Assembly (NCBI GenBank): GCA_963828285.1
Contig: CAWHEB010000002.1
Location: 744,001 to 808,000 of the forward strand
DNA: 64,000 nucleotides
From: DAIOEK01 sp963828285
Lineage (GTDB): Bacteria > Chloroflexota > Anaerolineae > Anaerolineales > Anaerolineaceae
Direction of reading: 5' to 3'
Part shown: positions 55,024 to 63,212 of the stretch, piece after piece
Numbering within the stretch: the stretch's first letter is position 1
How the letters are laid out: each line of letters starts with the position of its first letter
Made by a program: the position numbers and the translations under genes
The notes under the pieces: model-generated
What the model saw: only the letters and a program-made list of their open reading frames with translations
The model's database searches: none
Told to the model about the DNA's origin: nothing

Positions 55024-55046
55024 CAAAAACGACCATTGCTGGTCGT
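55024..55046 (-). terminator. Terminator following the initiator tRNA
   Basis: On the minus strand ACGACC (55046-55041) pairs with GGTCGT (55034-55029) around 6 bases and is followed by TTTTT. It lies 11 bases past the tRNA 3' end and differs completely from the terminator next to the tRNA fragment at 48.67 kb. Confidence 0.8.
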
Positions 55047-55057
55047 CTCAGTAAAAG

Positions 55058-55129
55058 TAGCGGGGCTAGGATTCGAACCTAGGACCTCCGGGTTATGAGC
55101 CCGACGAGCTGCCACTGCTCTACCCCGCA
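55058..55129 (-). tRNA. Initiator tRNA-Met (CAT)
   Basis: A 72-base cloverleaf. Acceptor GCGGGG/CCCCGC with an unpaired position 1 (T1 opposite T72); D stem GAGC/GCTC including A11:T24; anticodon stem ending in three G-C pairs around CTCATAA (anticodon CAT); T arm CTAGG-TTCGAAT-CCTAG. The lack of a 1:72 pair and the three G-C pairs are hallmarks of the formyl-methionine initiator. CCA is not encoded. Its 3' 40 bases are duplicated at 48674-48715. Confidence 0.95.
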
Positions 55130-55203
55130 TCAAGGTTGTAATAATATCACCAACCCAGACCATCGTCAAGACCCTTTCTGGCCCAAATGTTGCATAATCT
55201 AGC

Positions 55204-55234
55204 TTGACCAGATAAGTATACTATCGTGTATAAT
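55204..55234 (+). promoter_or_regulatory. Promoter of the leader/recX-rny transcript
   Basis: TTGACC (55204-55209), a 19-base spacer and a perfect TATAAT (55229-55234). Transcription would start near 55241, about 345 bases before recX. Confidence 0.6.
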
Positions 55235-55240
55235 TATTCT

Positions 55241-55581
55241 AGTTAGTTTGCATTATCCTGCTTCGGATGTTTCATCCGGGTTGTGTTGAGTATAAATTTG
55301 AATGTTTGGACCTATACCGCTCGGAACGGTATAGAGATGATAAATGAAAACCGGTATTGATTTCTTACGATCGGATTTTTTGCTTCAAAGATGTTTTTCC
55401 AAGGTATCTACCTTATCAATAATGAAAAGATACCTGCAAAAAGGATGATCTGAGAAAAGGATCAATTTGAGATGAGCTGTTTGATCGAACTCAACTTAAT
55501 CTAAAAAGCCTTAACCGGGCGTCATTTTACATACATTCATAGCTAACTCAAACCACAGCCCAGCAGGGATTGTGGTTTTTT
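55241..55581 (+). ncRNA. Structured leader or small RNA candidate upstream of recX
   Basis: About 340 bases with no coding frame lie between a good promoter and recX. Hairpins: CGGATG/CATCCG (55264-55278), CTATACCG/CGGTATAG (55312-55334), GGTATCT/AGATACC (55403-55434). The last stem AACCACA/TGTGGTT (55551-55577) runs into a T tract like an intrinsic terminator. The T tract ends 6 bases before the recX ATG, which has no Shine-Dalgarno. It could be a free small RNA or an attenuator of recX-rny. It does not show the conserved blocks I know for tmRNA, RNase P or SRP RNA. Confidence 0.45.
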
Positions 55582-55587
55582 GTATCT

Positions 55588-56235
55588 ATGGCAGGAACGA
55601 TAACGGCAATAAGCGTTCAAAAGAAAAACCCGAACCGACTCAACATCGAGTTGGATGGAGAATTCGCATTCGGGGTGAACCGACTTACTGCGGCATGGCT
55701 TCACAATGGTCAGTTCCTAACCGATGAACAAATCTCCAAATTACAATCCGAAGACGGTGATGAGCAGACTTACCTGGCAGCTTTACACTTGATCAGTTAT
55801 CGTCCAAGAACACGGACTGAGTTAAAAAAAAGGCTCATCCAAAAGGGATATGAAACAAATCGTGTGGAAGCGGTCATTGAAAAAATGTCCGAGCATGGAA
55901 TGGTCAACGATCAAGTGTATGCACAAAATTTTGCACAAGATCGAGCAACATTCAAACCACGCAGCCAGCGGATGATCTCCGCAGAATTACACCAAAAAGG
56001 GATCGTTGGCGAAGAAATCGAACAAGCTTTGCAACAAATAGCCAGTGATGAAGAACTAGCAAAACTGGCATTAAGAAAGGTAATCCACCGCTGGGAATCA
56101 GTGGATAAAAAGACGTTTTGGAATAAATGTACCGCGTATTTGGCCAGAAAGGGATTCAGTTACTCAACCATTTCGGAAGTCATACCGCTCTTCTGGCAGG
56201 AAACGCAAGGGGAAAAATTAATTGAAAATGGATAA
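55588..56235 (+). CDS. recX: Regulatory protein RecX
   Basis: A 215-residue RecX-family protein, a modulator of RecA filaments. It is made of three-helix repeats: ALHLISYRPRTRTELKKRLI, QKGYETNRVEAVIEKMSEHG, MVNDQVYAQNFAQDRATFKP, SQRMISAELHQKGIVGEEIE. An N-terminal extension of about 60 residues (TITAISVQKKNPNRLNIELD) is typical of the longer RecX forms. The ATG at 55588 is preferred to an in-frame TTG at 55570 within the terminator-like stem. It precedes rny, with no recA in view. Confidence 0.92.
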   Translation: MAGTITAISVQKKNPNRLNIELDGEFAFGVNRLTAAWLHNGQFLTDEQISKLQSEDGDEQTYLAALHLISYRPRTRTELKKRLIQKGYETNRVEAVIEKMSEHGMVNDQVYAQNFAQDRATFKPRSQRMISAELHQKGIVGEEIEQALQQIASDEELAKLALRKVIHRWESVDKKTFWNKCTAYLARKGFSYSTISEVIPLFWQETQGEKLIENG

Positions 56236-56244
56236 TAGGTGAAT

Positions 56245-57783
56245 ATGCAATCAGGACCATTGGTAATCATACTTGTAACGGCAGCGATCGCCCTAATCGT
56301 GGGCGCCGTTATCGGCTTCTTCTACAACAAATCGCAGATGGAAGCCCGTCAACGGGATACTCAACAAAAAGCAGAAATCATTCTGCAGAAAGCCAAGGAA
56401 AATGGCAAGAGCATTGAGATCCAGGCAAAGGATGATGCTCTCAAGGTAATGCGCAGTGCCGAGGAAGAAGTCAACAGACGGCGCGGTGACTTAAACAAAG
56501 AAGAAGACCGGATGCAAAAGCGCCGGTTGGAAATCGATGGTCGCGTGGAACGTCTAGAACAACGTGAGCAGACTTTGAACAAGCGCCAAAGTGCACTCGA
56601 TAAGCGCGCCAACGATGTCGAAAAGATGTATGCTCAACAATTGGAAGAACTGCAGAAAATTGGCGAAATGACAGTTGAAGAAGCTCGCCAGGTTTTACTC
56701 ACGGAAGTGGAAAAAGAAGCACGTGGAGATATGGCGCGAATTATCCGCCAGATAGAAACCGAAGCTCGTGAAGACGGTGAACGCCGCGCCCGTGAACTGA
56801 TTGCGGATGCAATTCAGCGCGTTGCCTCTGACCAGGTCGCAGAAATCGTTACTTCGGTTGTACCTCTCCCCAATGAAGAAATGAAAGGCCGAATTGTTGG
56901 CCGTAACGGACGTAATATACGCTCCTTCGAGCAACTTGCTGGTGTGGATGTGATCGTGGACGATACTCCAGAAGCAGTGACTATCTCCTGCTTTGACCCG
57001 GTACGCCGTGAAATTGCCCGCCGCTCATTGGAAAAACTGATCCTCGATGGACGTATCCACCCGGCTTACATTGAAAAAGTGCTCGGCGATACAACCCGTG
57101 AAGTGGATCGGATCATTGCTGAAGCCGGGGAACAGGCTGCTTTTGAAGCAGGTGTGCCCGGATTGCACCCAGAAATCACCAAAGTTCTCGGTCGTCTAAA
57201 ATACCGAACCTCTTATGGACAAAACCAATTATCCCATGCTGTCGAAGTTTCCAAGATGGCTGGCATTCTGGCAGCAGAATTAGGCGCGAATATTGAGATT
57301 TCGAAAGCAGGCGCTTTACTGCACGATCTTGGGAAAGCTCTCGATCATAATGTGGAAGGTACCCATGCCCAGATTGGGGCGGAATTTGCTAAACGCTATG
57401 GAGTAAATCCAAAGGTCATAAACGCCATCGCTTCCCACCATCACGAAGTGGAACAAGAGACAGTGGAAGCAGTAATTGTTGAAGCCGCTGATGCTATCTC
57501 TGGAGCAAGACCAGGTGCTCGACGCGAAGATCTGGAACAATATATAAAAAGACTCCGCGCGCTTGAAGAGATCGCCAACGCATACAAAGGTGTACAACAA
57601 AGTTATGCGATCCAGGCTGGGCGTGAAGTCCGAATTATTGTTCGCCCTGAAGAGATCGACGATCTGGCAGCCACTCGACTGGCACGAGATATTGCCAAGA
57701 AGATCGAGGAAACCATGCAATATCCCGGACAGATCAAGGTTACGATCATCCGCGAGACACGGGCGATCGATTACGCAAAATAA
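56245..57783 (+). CDS. rny: Ribonuclease Y
   Basis: A 512-residue membrane-anchored endoribonuclease that starts decay of many mRNAs. It has an N-terminal membrane helix (VIILVTAAIALIVGAVIGFF), a long charged coiled coil (about residues 30-200), a KH domain with the GRIVGRNGRNIRSFEQ loop, and an HD domain with LLHDLGKALDHN and ASHHHEV. The length is normal. The ATG at 56245 follows AGGTG; an in-frame GTG lies at 56239. It is 10 bases downstream of recX. Confidence 0.97.
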   Translation: MQSGPLVIILVTAAIALIVGAVIGFFYNKSQMEARQRDTQQKAEIILQKAKENGKSIEIQAKDDALKVMRSAEEEVNRRRGDLNKEEDRMQKRRLEIDGRVERLEQREQTLNKRQSALDKRANDVEKMYAQQLEELQKIGEMTVEEARQVLLTEVEKEARGDMARIIRQIETEAREDGERRARELIADAIQRVASDQVAEIVTSVVPLPNEEMKGRIVGRNGRNIRSFEQLAGVDVIVDDTPEAVTISCFDPVRREIARRSLEKLILDGRIHPAYIEKVLGDTTREVDRIIAEAGEQAAFEAGVPGLHPEITKVLGRLKYRTSYGQNQLSHAVEVSKMAGILAAELGANIEISKAGALLHDLGKALDHNVEGTHAQIGAEFAKRYGVNPKVINAIASHHHEVEQETVEAVIVEAADAISGARPGARREDLEQYIKRLRALEEIANAYKGVQQSYAIQAGREVRIIVRPEEIDDLAATRLARDIAKKIEETMQYPGQIKVTIIRETRAIDYAK

Positions 57784-57791
57784 ACGATGGA

Positions 57792-57825
57792 AAATCGGTG
57801 AGCAAAATGCTCACCGATTTTTTTT
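57792..57825 (+). terminator. Intrinsic terminator after rny
   Basis: AAATCGGTGAGC (57792-57803) pairs with GCTCACCGATTT (57809-57820), followed by an eight-base T run. Confidence 0.93.
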
Positions 57826-57841
57826 ATACCTGGGTATTCAG

Positions 57842-58480
57842 TTATAAAAATGGATTATTCTCACGTTCAAATCCGACTGTGGTCATTGGTCCATGACCGG
57901 GAAATAACCGCGTATCATCTGGCAAAGTGAAGATGCTTTCGCGAATGCTTTTAATCAATGTTTTTGCATCCCCTCCATCGAGGTCAGTCCGACCAACCCC
58001 CAGATAGAAAATCAAATCCCCCACAAATGCTGATTTCAAGGATGGTACTGTAAAAATTACATGACCATAACTGTGTCCCGGGGTATGTTTGACGATAATC
58101 TCTTCGGAACCGAGTATAATGATCTGCTTATCCACTAGATCGACAGTGATATCTACATTCAAATCTATATGGAATCCAAAGTTTTTTGCCCCTCCACCCG
58201 CCTGCCACAAAGCAAGGTCATCTTGGTGCAGATGAACACCGGGTATCGGGTTTAGCCCTCTGATGAGCTCTGCAACACCGCCAACATGGTCGAAATGAGC
58301 ATGGGTGATAAGGATTCGGTCGATATTCAAACCCAACCGTTTAATATCATCGATCACTTTCTGACATCCGAATGCCGGATCAATGACAATCCCAACCTTT
58401 TGATTCAGGTCATACAACAATACTGTACGATTGCCCAAGGGTCCCAACTCGTATTCGATCATCGCTAAAGGCATATTCAT
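57842..58480 (-). CDS. MBL-fold metallohydrolase (glyoxalase II-like)
   Basis: A 212-residue metallo-beta-lactamase-fold hydrolase. The metal site is ILITHAHFDHVGGVAELI, with further ligands in VKHTPGHSYGHVIF, SAFVGDLIFYLGVGRTDL (bridging Asp) and LFPGHGPMTTVGFERENNPF. The C-terminal TTVGFE-NNPF pattern is usual in the YcbL/GloB-like group, which hydrolyses hydroxyacyl thioesters. It stands alone, convergent with rny. The exact substrate is unknown. Confidence 0.93.
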   Translation of the reverse strand: MNMPLAMIEYELGPLGNRTVLLYDLNQKVGIVIDPAFGCQKVIDDIKRLGLNIDRILITHAHFDHVGGVAELIRGLNPIPGVHLHQDDLALWQAGGGAKNFGFHIDLNVDITVDLVDKQIIILGSEEIIVKHTPGHSYGHVIFTVPSLKSAFVGDLIFYLGVGRTDLDGGDAKTLIKSIRESIFTLPDDTRLFPGHGPMTTVGFERENNPFL

Positions 58481-58629
58481 CCACTGGTTTTAATAATTTG
58501 GATACGATTTTAATCAAATATTTGCATTAATTTAACCAGATTTTATCAGTATATTCAACTAGAGATGTTATGGTGAAATAGTAATGAAACCATGAATTAT
58601 ACCGATAATGCTTTTACAGGAAATTTGCC

Positions 58630-59262
58630 ATGACCATCGGACCATCCACACATTCAATACCAACTACCATTCCTTTAGATACGCTGGAAATCTCAGCGAC
58701 AAGGTTAACACGGGCTGCGCGAATCATATCCGACCTGCTCAGTCCACCTGTTTTTGGAGCAGCCACACTTGCATTAATTGGTGTTTATCTTCATTCCACT
58801 GTCGCCTGGCTCTGGTTGGGAGTATTCTTAGTTCTTGCAGTTTTTGTACCGACAATTTATGTGTTCTGGTTAGTAAAAAGGGGTCAGGTTACAGACTTCC
58901 ACATCCCGGTACGTTCACAAAGATACCGTCCCATGATTTTGATGTTGTTTATGGCGCTTCTATCTACAATTTTGTTGTGGATTGTCAATCCACCACAATT
59001 ACTGGGCTCAGTCGTCTTGATGGGAGATCTGCTCCTAGTCTTGCTGTTTATCATCACCCTGAAATGGAAGATCTCCGGACATACACTTTCAGTAACAACC
59101 TTTGCTTTGCTTTGCGCCATGTTATATGGAGAGTTATTCTGGTTTAGTTTTCTACTCATTCCGGCGGTCGTCTGGGCGAGGTTACACCTTAGGAGACATA
59201 CCCGGATGCAAACCCTGGCAGGTTTTGCCATGGGAATGATCATGCTGCTCGCATTTATCTGA
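58630..59262 (+). CDS. PAP2-superfamily-like membrane protein
   Basis: A 210-residue protein with about six membrane helices. Three segments resemble PAP2 phosphatase motifs in order: VTDFHIPVRSQRYRP (KX6RP-like), KWKISGHTLSV (PSGH-like) and WARLHLRRHTRMQTLAG (SRX5HX3D-like, with Gly in place of the last Asp). It may be a divergent lipid-phosphate phosphatase or a derived non-catalytic form. It converges with the MFS gene 8 bases away. Confidence 0.75.
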   Translation: MTIGPSTHSIPTTIPLDTLEISATRLTRAARIISDLLSPPVFGAATLALIGVYLHSTVAWLWLGVFLVLAVFVPTIYVFWLVKRGQVTDFHIPVRSQRYRPMILMLFMALLSTILLWIVNPPQLLGSVVLMGDLLLVLLFIITLKWKISGHTLSVTTFALLCAMLYGELFWFSFLLIPAVVWARLHLRRHTRMQTLAGFAMGMIMLLAFI

Positions 59263-59270
59263 CGGACCGA

Positions 59271-60431
59271 TCAATCCAATCCACGCTCAGGTGTGATCAT
59301 GATCTCGGTATGTTTTGCCAATTCACGGGGAATAAATCTCAAAGCCAGGATGAACGAAATTCCGATCAATACCGCTGAAATCGGGTAAACCAATTCGGGG
59401 TCCCTTGAATATAAATATCCGGCAGCAAGCGGAGATAAGATTATTGCACTAGATGCGATCGTTTCGATCAATCCATATGCAACACCCATCTGTGAACCAT
59501 TGATCAACGGACGGGTAAGCGCCATCGATAGCGACTTGCTCACTCTATACCCGCCCAGCATGAAGTAACCGATCAAATACCAGGGGATTCCACGCCCCAA
59601 CCAGATCGCAAGGCTGAAACCGATCACCGCTAATTGCCCGATTATGAATCCAACTTTGGCATTGATTGCGCCAAGTACAAGGGCGAGGATTGCATTCCCC
59701 AAACTTCCAACTGAACCGAGGATACCGATGGATCCAAAGGTTAGTCCACGTTCGTTTTGCAGGAAATTGGAAGCCAGTGGTTGCGGTAGATACATCGAAA
59801 ACATGGTGATGAATAAAACGACCATGAGGGTGACAAAACGGGTATTCCCCAAATGGGATGTCTTTTGCCTGGTTTCAATCTCTTTTTCGACAGGCTGTTT
59901 TTTAATGAATAAGATGATGACTGAAGAGATGATGAATATACATGCAGCAATGACATATAGCAGACGTAAACCGTAAAGGTCTGCCAACCTGCCGCCAATG
60001 ACCGGGCCGGCTACTGCGCCTAAGTTATAAGCTGCTGATGCAAAAGTCAATGCACGACCGACACTCAACTTTCCTCTGGCATGAGTGATATAGCTGTTCA
60101 TCGGGGCCATGACAAAGGATGTCAGACCGTATAAAAGCAATCCGATCACAAATAAGGGAAGAGTTCTTGCAGTTGCCATAACCCAGGCGGATGCTGTGCC
60201 AATGATCCATGATGCCCACATAAACGGACGCCTACCCAACCTGTCACCAAGATAACCCACAGGTATTTGAGTCAATGCCATGGCAATCCCCATACCACCG
60301 ATGATCGTCCCTATCTGGATTGGAGAAGCGCCGAACTCCTGCAGGTAGAGGGGCTGGAAATATACAAATAACCCCTCGCCCACTCCCCAGGCAAATAGTG
60401 AAACGGCGACAAGGATGAGATCAGGTGTCAT
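59271..60431 (-). CDS. MFS transporter
   Basis: A 386-residue, 12-helix major facilitator. The loop 2-3 signature is GYLGDRLGRRPFMW, repeated weakly in the C-terminal half, and the segment PVIGGRLADLYGLRLLYVIA follows. Drug- or small-solute-efflux-like; the substrate is not predictable. It ends the minus-strand run YwaF - YgjP - M24 peptidase - MFS and starts 6 bases after the peptidase stop, so it is cotranscribed. Confidence 0.93.
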   Translation of the reverse strand: MTPDLILVAVSLFAWGVGEGLFVYFQPLYLQEFGASPIQIGTIIGGMGIAMALTQIPVGYLGDRLGRRPFMWASWIIGTASAWVMATARTLPLFVIGLLLYGLTSFVMAPMNSYITHARGKLSVGRALTFASAAYNLGAVAGPVIGGRLADLYGLRLLYVIAACIFIISSVIILFIKKQPVEKEIETRQKTSHLGNTRFVTLMVVLFITMFSMYLPQPLASNFLQNERGLTFGSIGILGSVGSLGNAILALVLGAINAKVGFIIGQLAVIGFSLAIWLGRGIPWYLIGYFMLGGYRVSKSLSMALTRPLINGSQMGVAYGLIETIASSAIILSPLAAGYLYSRDPELVYPISAVLIGISFILALRFIPRELAKHTEIMITPERGLD

Positions 60432-60437
60432 TTGATC

Positions 60438-61553
60438 CTATTTCTTTACAGGAAGACAGATCAACTCGCGTGGAAAATCGCTGAGACAGGTAGCTCCATT
60501 TTCTGTGATTACCATATTGTCTTCGATTCGTACACCTGCTTTTCCCGTTAGATAAATGCCCGGTTCAATGGTAAAGGTCATCCCGGGTTCCAATACACTG
60601 GTGTTCTCAGTAAACATGTACGGTTCTTCATGGGGTTCCATACCTAGTCCATGGCCTACCCGGTGGGTAAATTGCTTTCCATATCCAGCATTAGAAATGA
60701 CAGCCCGAGCTTCCTGATCGACAGATCCGCAGGTTATATTTGGACCGGAAGCAGCCCGTCCAGCAGCATTTGCTGCTTGAACAATCTCATGGATCTTTTG
60801 GTATTCCGGATCAACTTCACCAATGGCAAAGGTACGTGTCAAGTCAGAAGCATACCCATCATAGAAAGCACCCCAGTCGATTACAACCAGATCCCCATTT
60901 TTGAGGATCCTATCAGACGGAGATGCGTGCGGGTTTGCGCCATTTTCTCCAGCGGAAACGATTGGGGCGAAAGGCATTTCAGGATCTCCACCGTGTTTGA
61001 GCAGTTGGATGGTCAGTTCGGAGGCAATATGCTTTTCGCTCAAGCCTGGTTTTATCATGGGAAGGGTTGCTGACAGTGCATCCTGAGCGATGTTCACGGC
61101 TTTCTTCATCAAAGCAATTTCATCGGCATCTTTGCGGACACGCAAATGGGCAAATAATTCATCTGCCTCGACAATATTGTGATTCCCAGATGCCTGTGAG
61201 AATATACTCATTTCCAGAAAACGAATTCGCGTGGATTCCACACCCACAGTACCTTTAGTGATTCCGACAGAACTACATGCATCACTGAATGCCTGCAAAC
61301 GCTCTTCCGGATTGTCACCGAAAGTGAAGCCTTTTGACGAAATCCGAGATTGATCCAGTTTGATCAATTCAAGTTCAGGAATCACCATGGCTGTTTTGCC
61401 TTCCCTGGTAATCAATAACACAGTCGGGCGTTCCATCAAATGAAAATTCAATCCGGTAAGGTATCTCAAAGCTGACCCAGGATTGATCATAATGGCATCC
61501 AGGGAGGAATTTTGTAGCATGGAAAGTAGGTGGGCAAAGCGTTGATCGGTCAT
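60438..61553 (-). CDS. Xaa-Pro aminopeptidase / M24 family peptidase
   Basis: A 371-residue pita-bread metallopeptidase. The N-terminal creatinase-like domain (about 1-130) is followed by the M24 domain. The five metal ligands are visible: two Asp in VIDWGAFYDGYASDLTRTF, His in HRVGHGLGMEPHE, Glu in TFTIEPGIYL and Glu in VRIEDNMVITENG. It removes N-terminal residues ahead of proline. The start lies 18 bases after the YgjP-like gene. Confidence 0.95.
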   Translation of the reverse strand: MTDQRFAHLLSMLQNSSLDAIMINPGSALRYLTGLNFHLMERPTVLLITREGKTAMVIPELELIKLDQSRISSKGFTFGDNPEERLQAFSDACSSVGITKGTVGVESTRIRFLEMSIFSQASGNHNIVEADELFAHLRVRKDADEIALMKKAVNIAQDALSATLPMIKPGLSEKHIASELTIQLLKHGGDPEMPFAPIVSAGENGANPHASPSDRILKNGDLVVIDWGAFYDGYASDLTRTFAIGEVDPEYQKIHEIVQAANAAGRAASGPNITCGSVDQEARAVISNAGYGKQFTHRVGHGLGMEPHEEPYMFTENTSVLEPGMTFTIEPGIYLTGKAGVRIEDNMVITENGATCLSDFPRELICLPVKK

Positions 61554-61571
61554 TGAAATCTCCAGGATGGA

Positions 61572-62273
61572 TTATAACCCAGGCAAATCATGCTGGATCA
61601 ATTTTTCCTGCTGCCGCAGGACCTTACGTCTTTCAGCGAAATCAGGAACAAATTTTTCCAACTCATTCCAAAATTTGCTGGAATGGGAAAGCTGCACCGT
61701 ATGAACCAATTCATGCAGTAGGACATAGTCCACAATCAATGGTGGCAGCAATATCAGTTTCATATTCAAGTTGATATTCTTCGCAGCGGAACAACTACCC
61801 CAACGGGTTTTCTGGTCACGGATGGTCAGTCCCGAATATGCTAACCCGGAACGGCTGCTCAATCGATCCAGCCATGAGGGTAGGATGATCCCTGCTTTGG
61901 ATCGGATCCAGCTTTTAAGCAATCTACGGATGGTTGTTTTCGACGGCAGATTCCCTTCCAGAATGAGAACGTGATTATTATTCTCGCGAATCACAATCTT
62001 TTTAGTAGTGGTTTTTTTATACAGTATGGACCAGGTTTGATTGACAGATTGCAAATGGATCTTATCGGGAAGTTTGTCAGTTAGCATTCCCTTTTCTTTG
62101 ATTCTTTCGAAGGACTTCATGATCCAATCCAGTTTTTGAGAAATGATGCCCGGAACAGCCCGTGGATCAAAACCGGTAGGAATTGTAACAACGAGTCCAC
62201 TGGTTTGGGTTATGGATAACCTAACCATACGGGCTCGAGTACTTTTTCTAATCTTGTATTCTGGTAATTCCAT
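61572..62273 (-). CDS. YgjP-like metallopeptidase (DUF45/M48-type)
   Basis: A 233-residue protein with the zinc-peptidase motif LLHELVHTVQLSHSSKFWNE (HEXXH plus downstream His) and the preceding RDQKTRWGSCSAAKNINLNM typical of the YgjP/DUF45 family. The N-terminal half (RMVRLSITQTSGLVVTIPTG) is the usual beta-rich region. The cellular role is unclear. It is 6 bases downstream of the YwaF-like gene. Confidence 0.93.
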   Translation of the reverse strand: MELPEYKIRKSTRARMVRLSITQTSGLVVTIPTGFDPRAVPGIISQKLDWIMKSFERIKEKGMLTDKLPDKIHLQSVNQTWSILYKKTTTKKIVIRENNNHVLILEGNLPSKTTIRRLLKSWIRSKAGIILPSWLDRLSSRSGLAYSGLTIRDQKTRWGSCSAAKNINLNMKLILLPPLIVDYVLLHELVHTVQLSHSSKFWNELEKFVPDFAERRKVLRQQEKLIQHDLPGL

Positions 62274-62279
62274 GGATAT

Positions 62280-63026
62280 CTAAGCGCCTGCCAACTCAGA
62301 TACTTTTCGTTTTGCTACTGCGTCCTTGATAGCGAATGGTGCATATAAAATAATGCACATAACGAAACCGACTAGTTCGAGGCTGATGATATAGAATGGC
62401 CACGGACCCAATACATCCAAAAGCGATGCCGTTTCAGGTTTATGAGCAACAAACATATAATTGCTGCCCAATCCCCAATTCACAAGACCGACAGCCGCCA
62501 TATAAATGTTGGCACCGATGAAAACGCGTTTGATGGAACTCCACTGTGGTCGAAATCCTTCAACGACAGTCATATATACCCCCTCAGATATGATCAACCC
62601 GTGAGCTACCAGAGTTTGGATTGCACGAAAATGGGGCAATCCATAGATACCAGCATCCGGCGTGAGGAAGGCTTGCAGCGCTCCCAGAATCCCAAGGAAA
62701 TATGAATACTCATAAATCCTATAACTGCGTTTAAAGAGCATGATCGAATTCAAGATAACGAAGGCACTGCATAAATGAAGTGGCAGGTATTCAACCACAT
62801 TCCACTTACCAACAGCAATACTCCAGCCGTGCCAGGCTAATTCGGTAATGATAGATGCTGTTGCCAGACCATACCTGAATTTCTTCCTGAAATCAGCACT
62901 TTCGTTCTTCCGCAACCATATGAAAGAAAAATTGAATAATAGGAAGAAAATGATAAAACCAAGATGCCAGGCACCAAAGAGAACAAATGCACCACCAGTG
63001 TAATCACGAACGAAATATTGATCCAT
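62280..63026 (-). CDS. YwaF-like (TIGR02206) integral membrane protein
   Basis: A 248-residue protein with about seven hydrophobic helices. Conserved residues of the YwaF/TIGR02206 type are visible: LPLHLCSAFVILNSIMLF, YFLGILGALQAFLTPD, HFRAIQTLVAHGLIISEGVY, NYMFVAHKPETASLLDVLGP and WPFYIISLELVGFVMCIILY. The family function is unknown. First gene of the minus-strand run. Confidence 0.9.
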   Translation of the reverse strand: MDQYFVRDYTGGAFVLFGAWHLGFIIFFLLFNFSFIWLRKNESADFRKKFRYGLATASIITELAWHGWSIAVGKWNVVEYLPLHLCSAFVILNSIMLFKRSYRIYEYSYFLGILGALQAFLTPDAGIYGLPHFRAIQTLVAHGLIISEGVYMTVVEGFRPQWSSIKRVFIGANIYMAAVGLVNWGLGSNYMFVAHKPETASLLDVLGPWPFYIISLELVGFVMCIILYAPFAIKDAVAKRKVSELAGA

Positions 63027-63212
63027 TGAATCACCTGCAACAAAGAATGTGGATAGAGAAATTATAGTCGGAAGATTTTAATTTGACTAAACCCCGATTT
63101 CATTCGGAAGAAACGGATATTAGTTTATACCTTCATTTTGATATTGGTTATAGAAATTGATTTCATTTACAGATTATAATGAATTGAACTTATCGTTACT
63201 TAAAATGGAATT

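Noticed and set aside
55241..55581. tmRNA, 6S RNA or RNase P RNA in the recX leader
   Set aside because: The conserved end pairing and sequence blocks of these RNAs are not visible.
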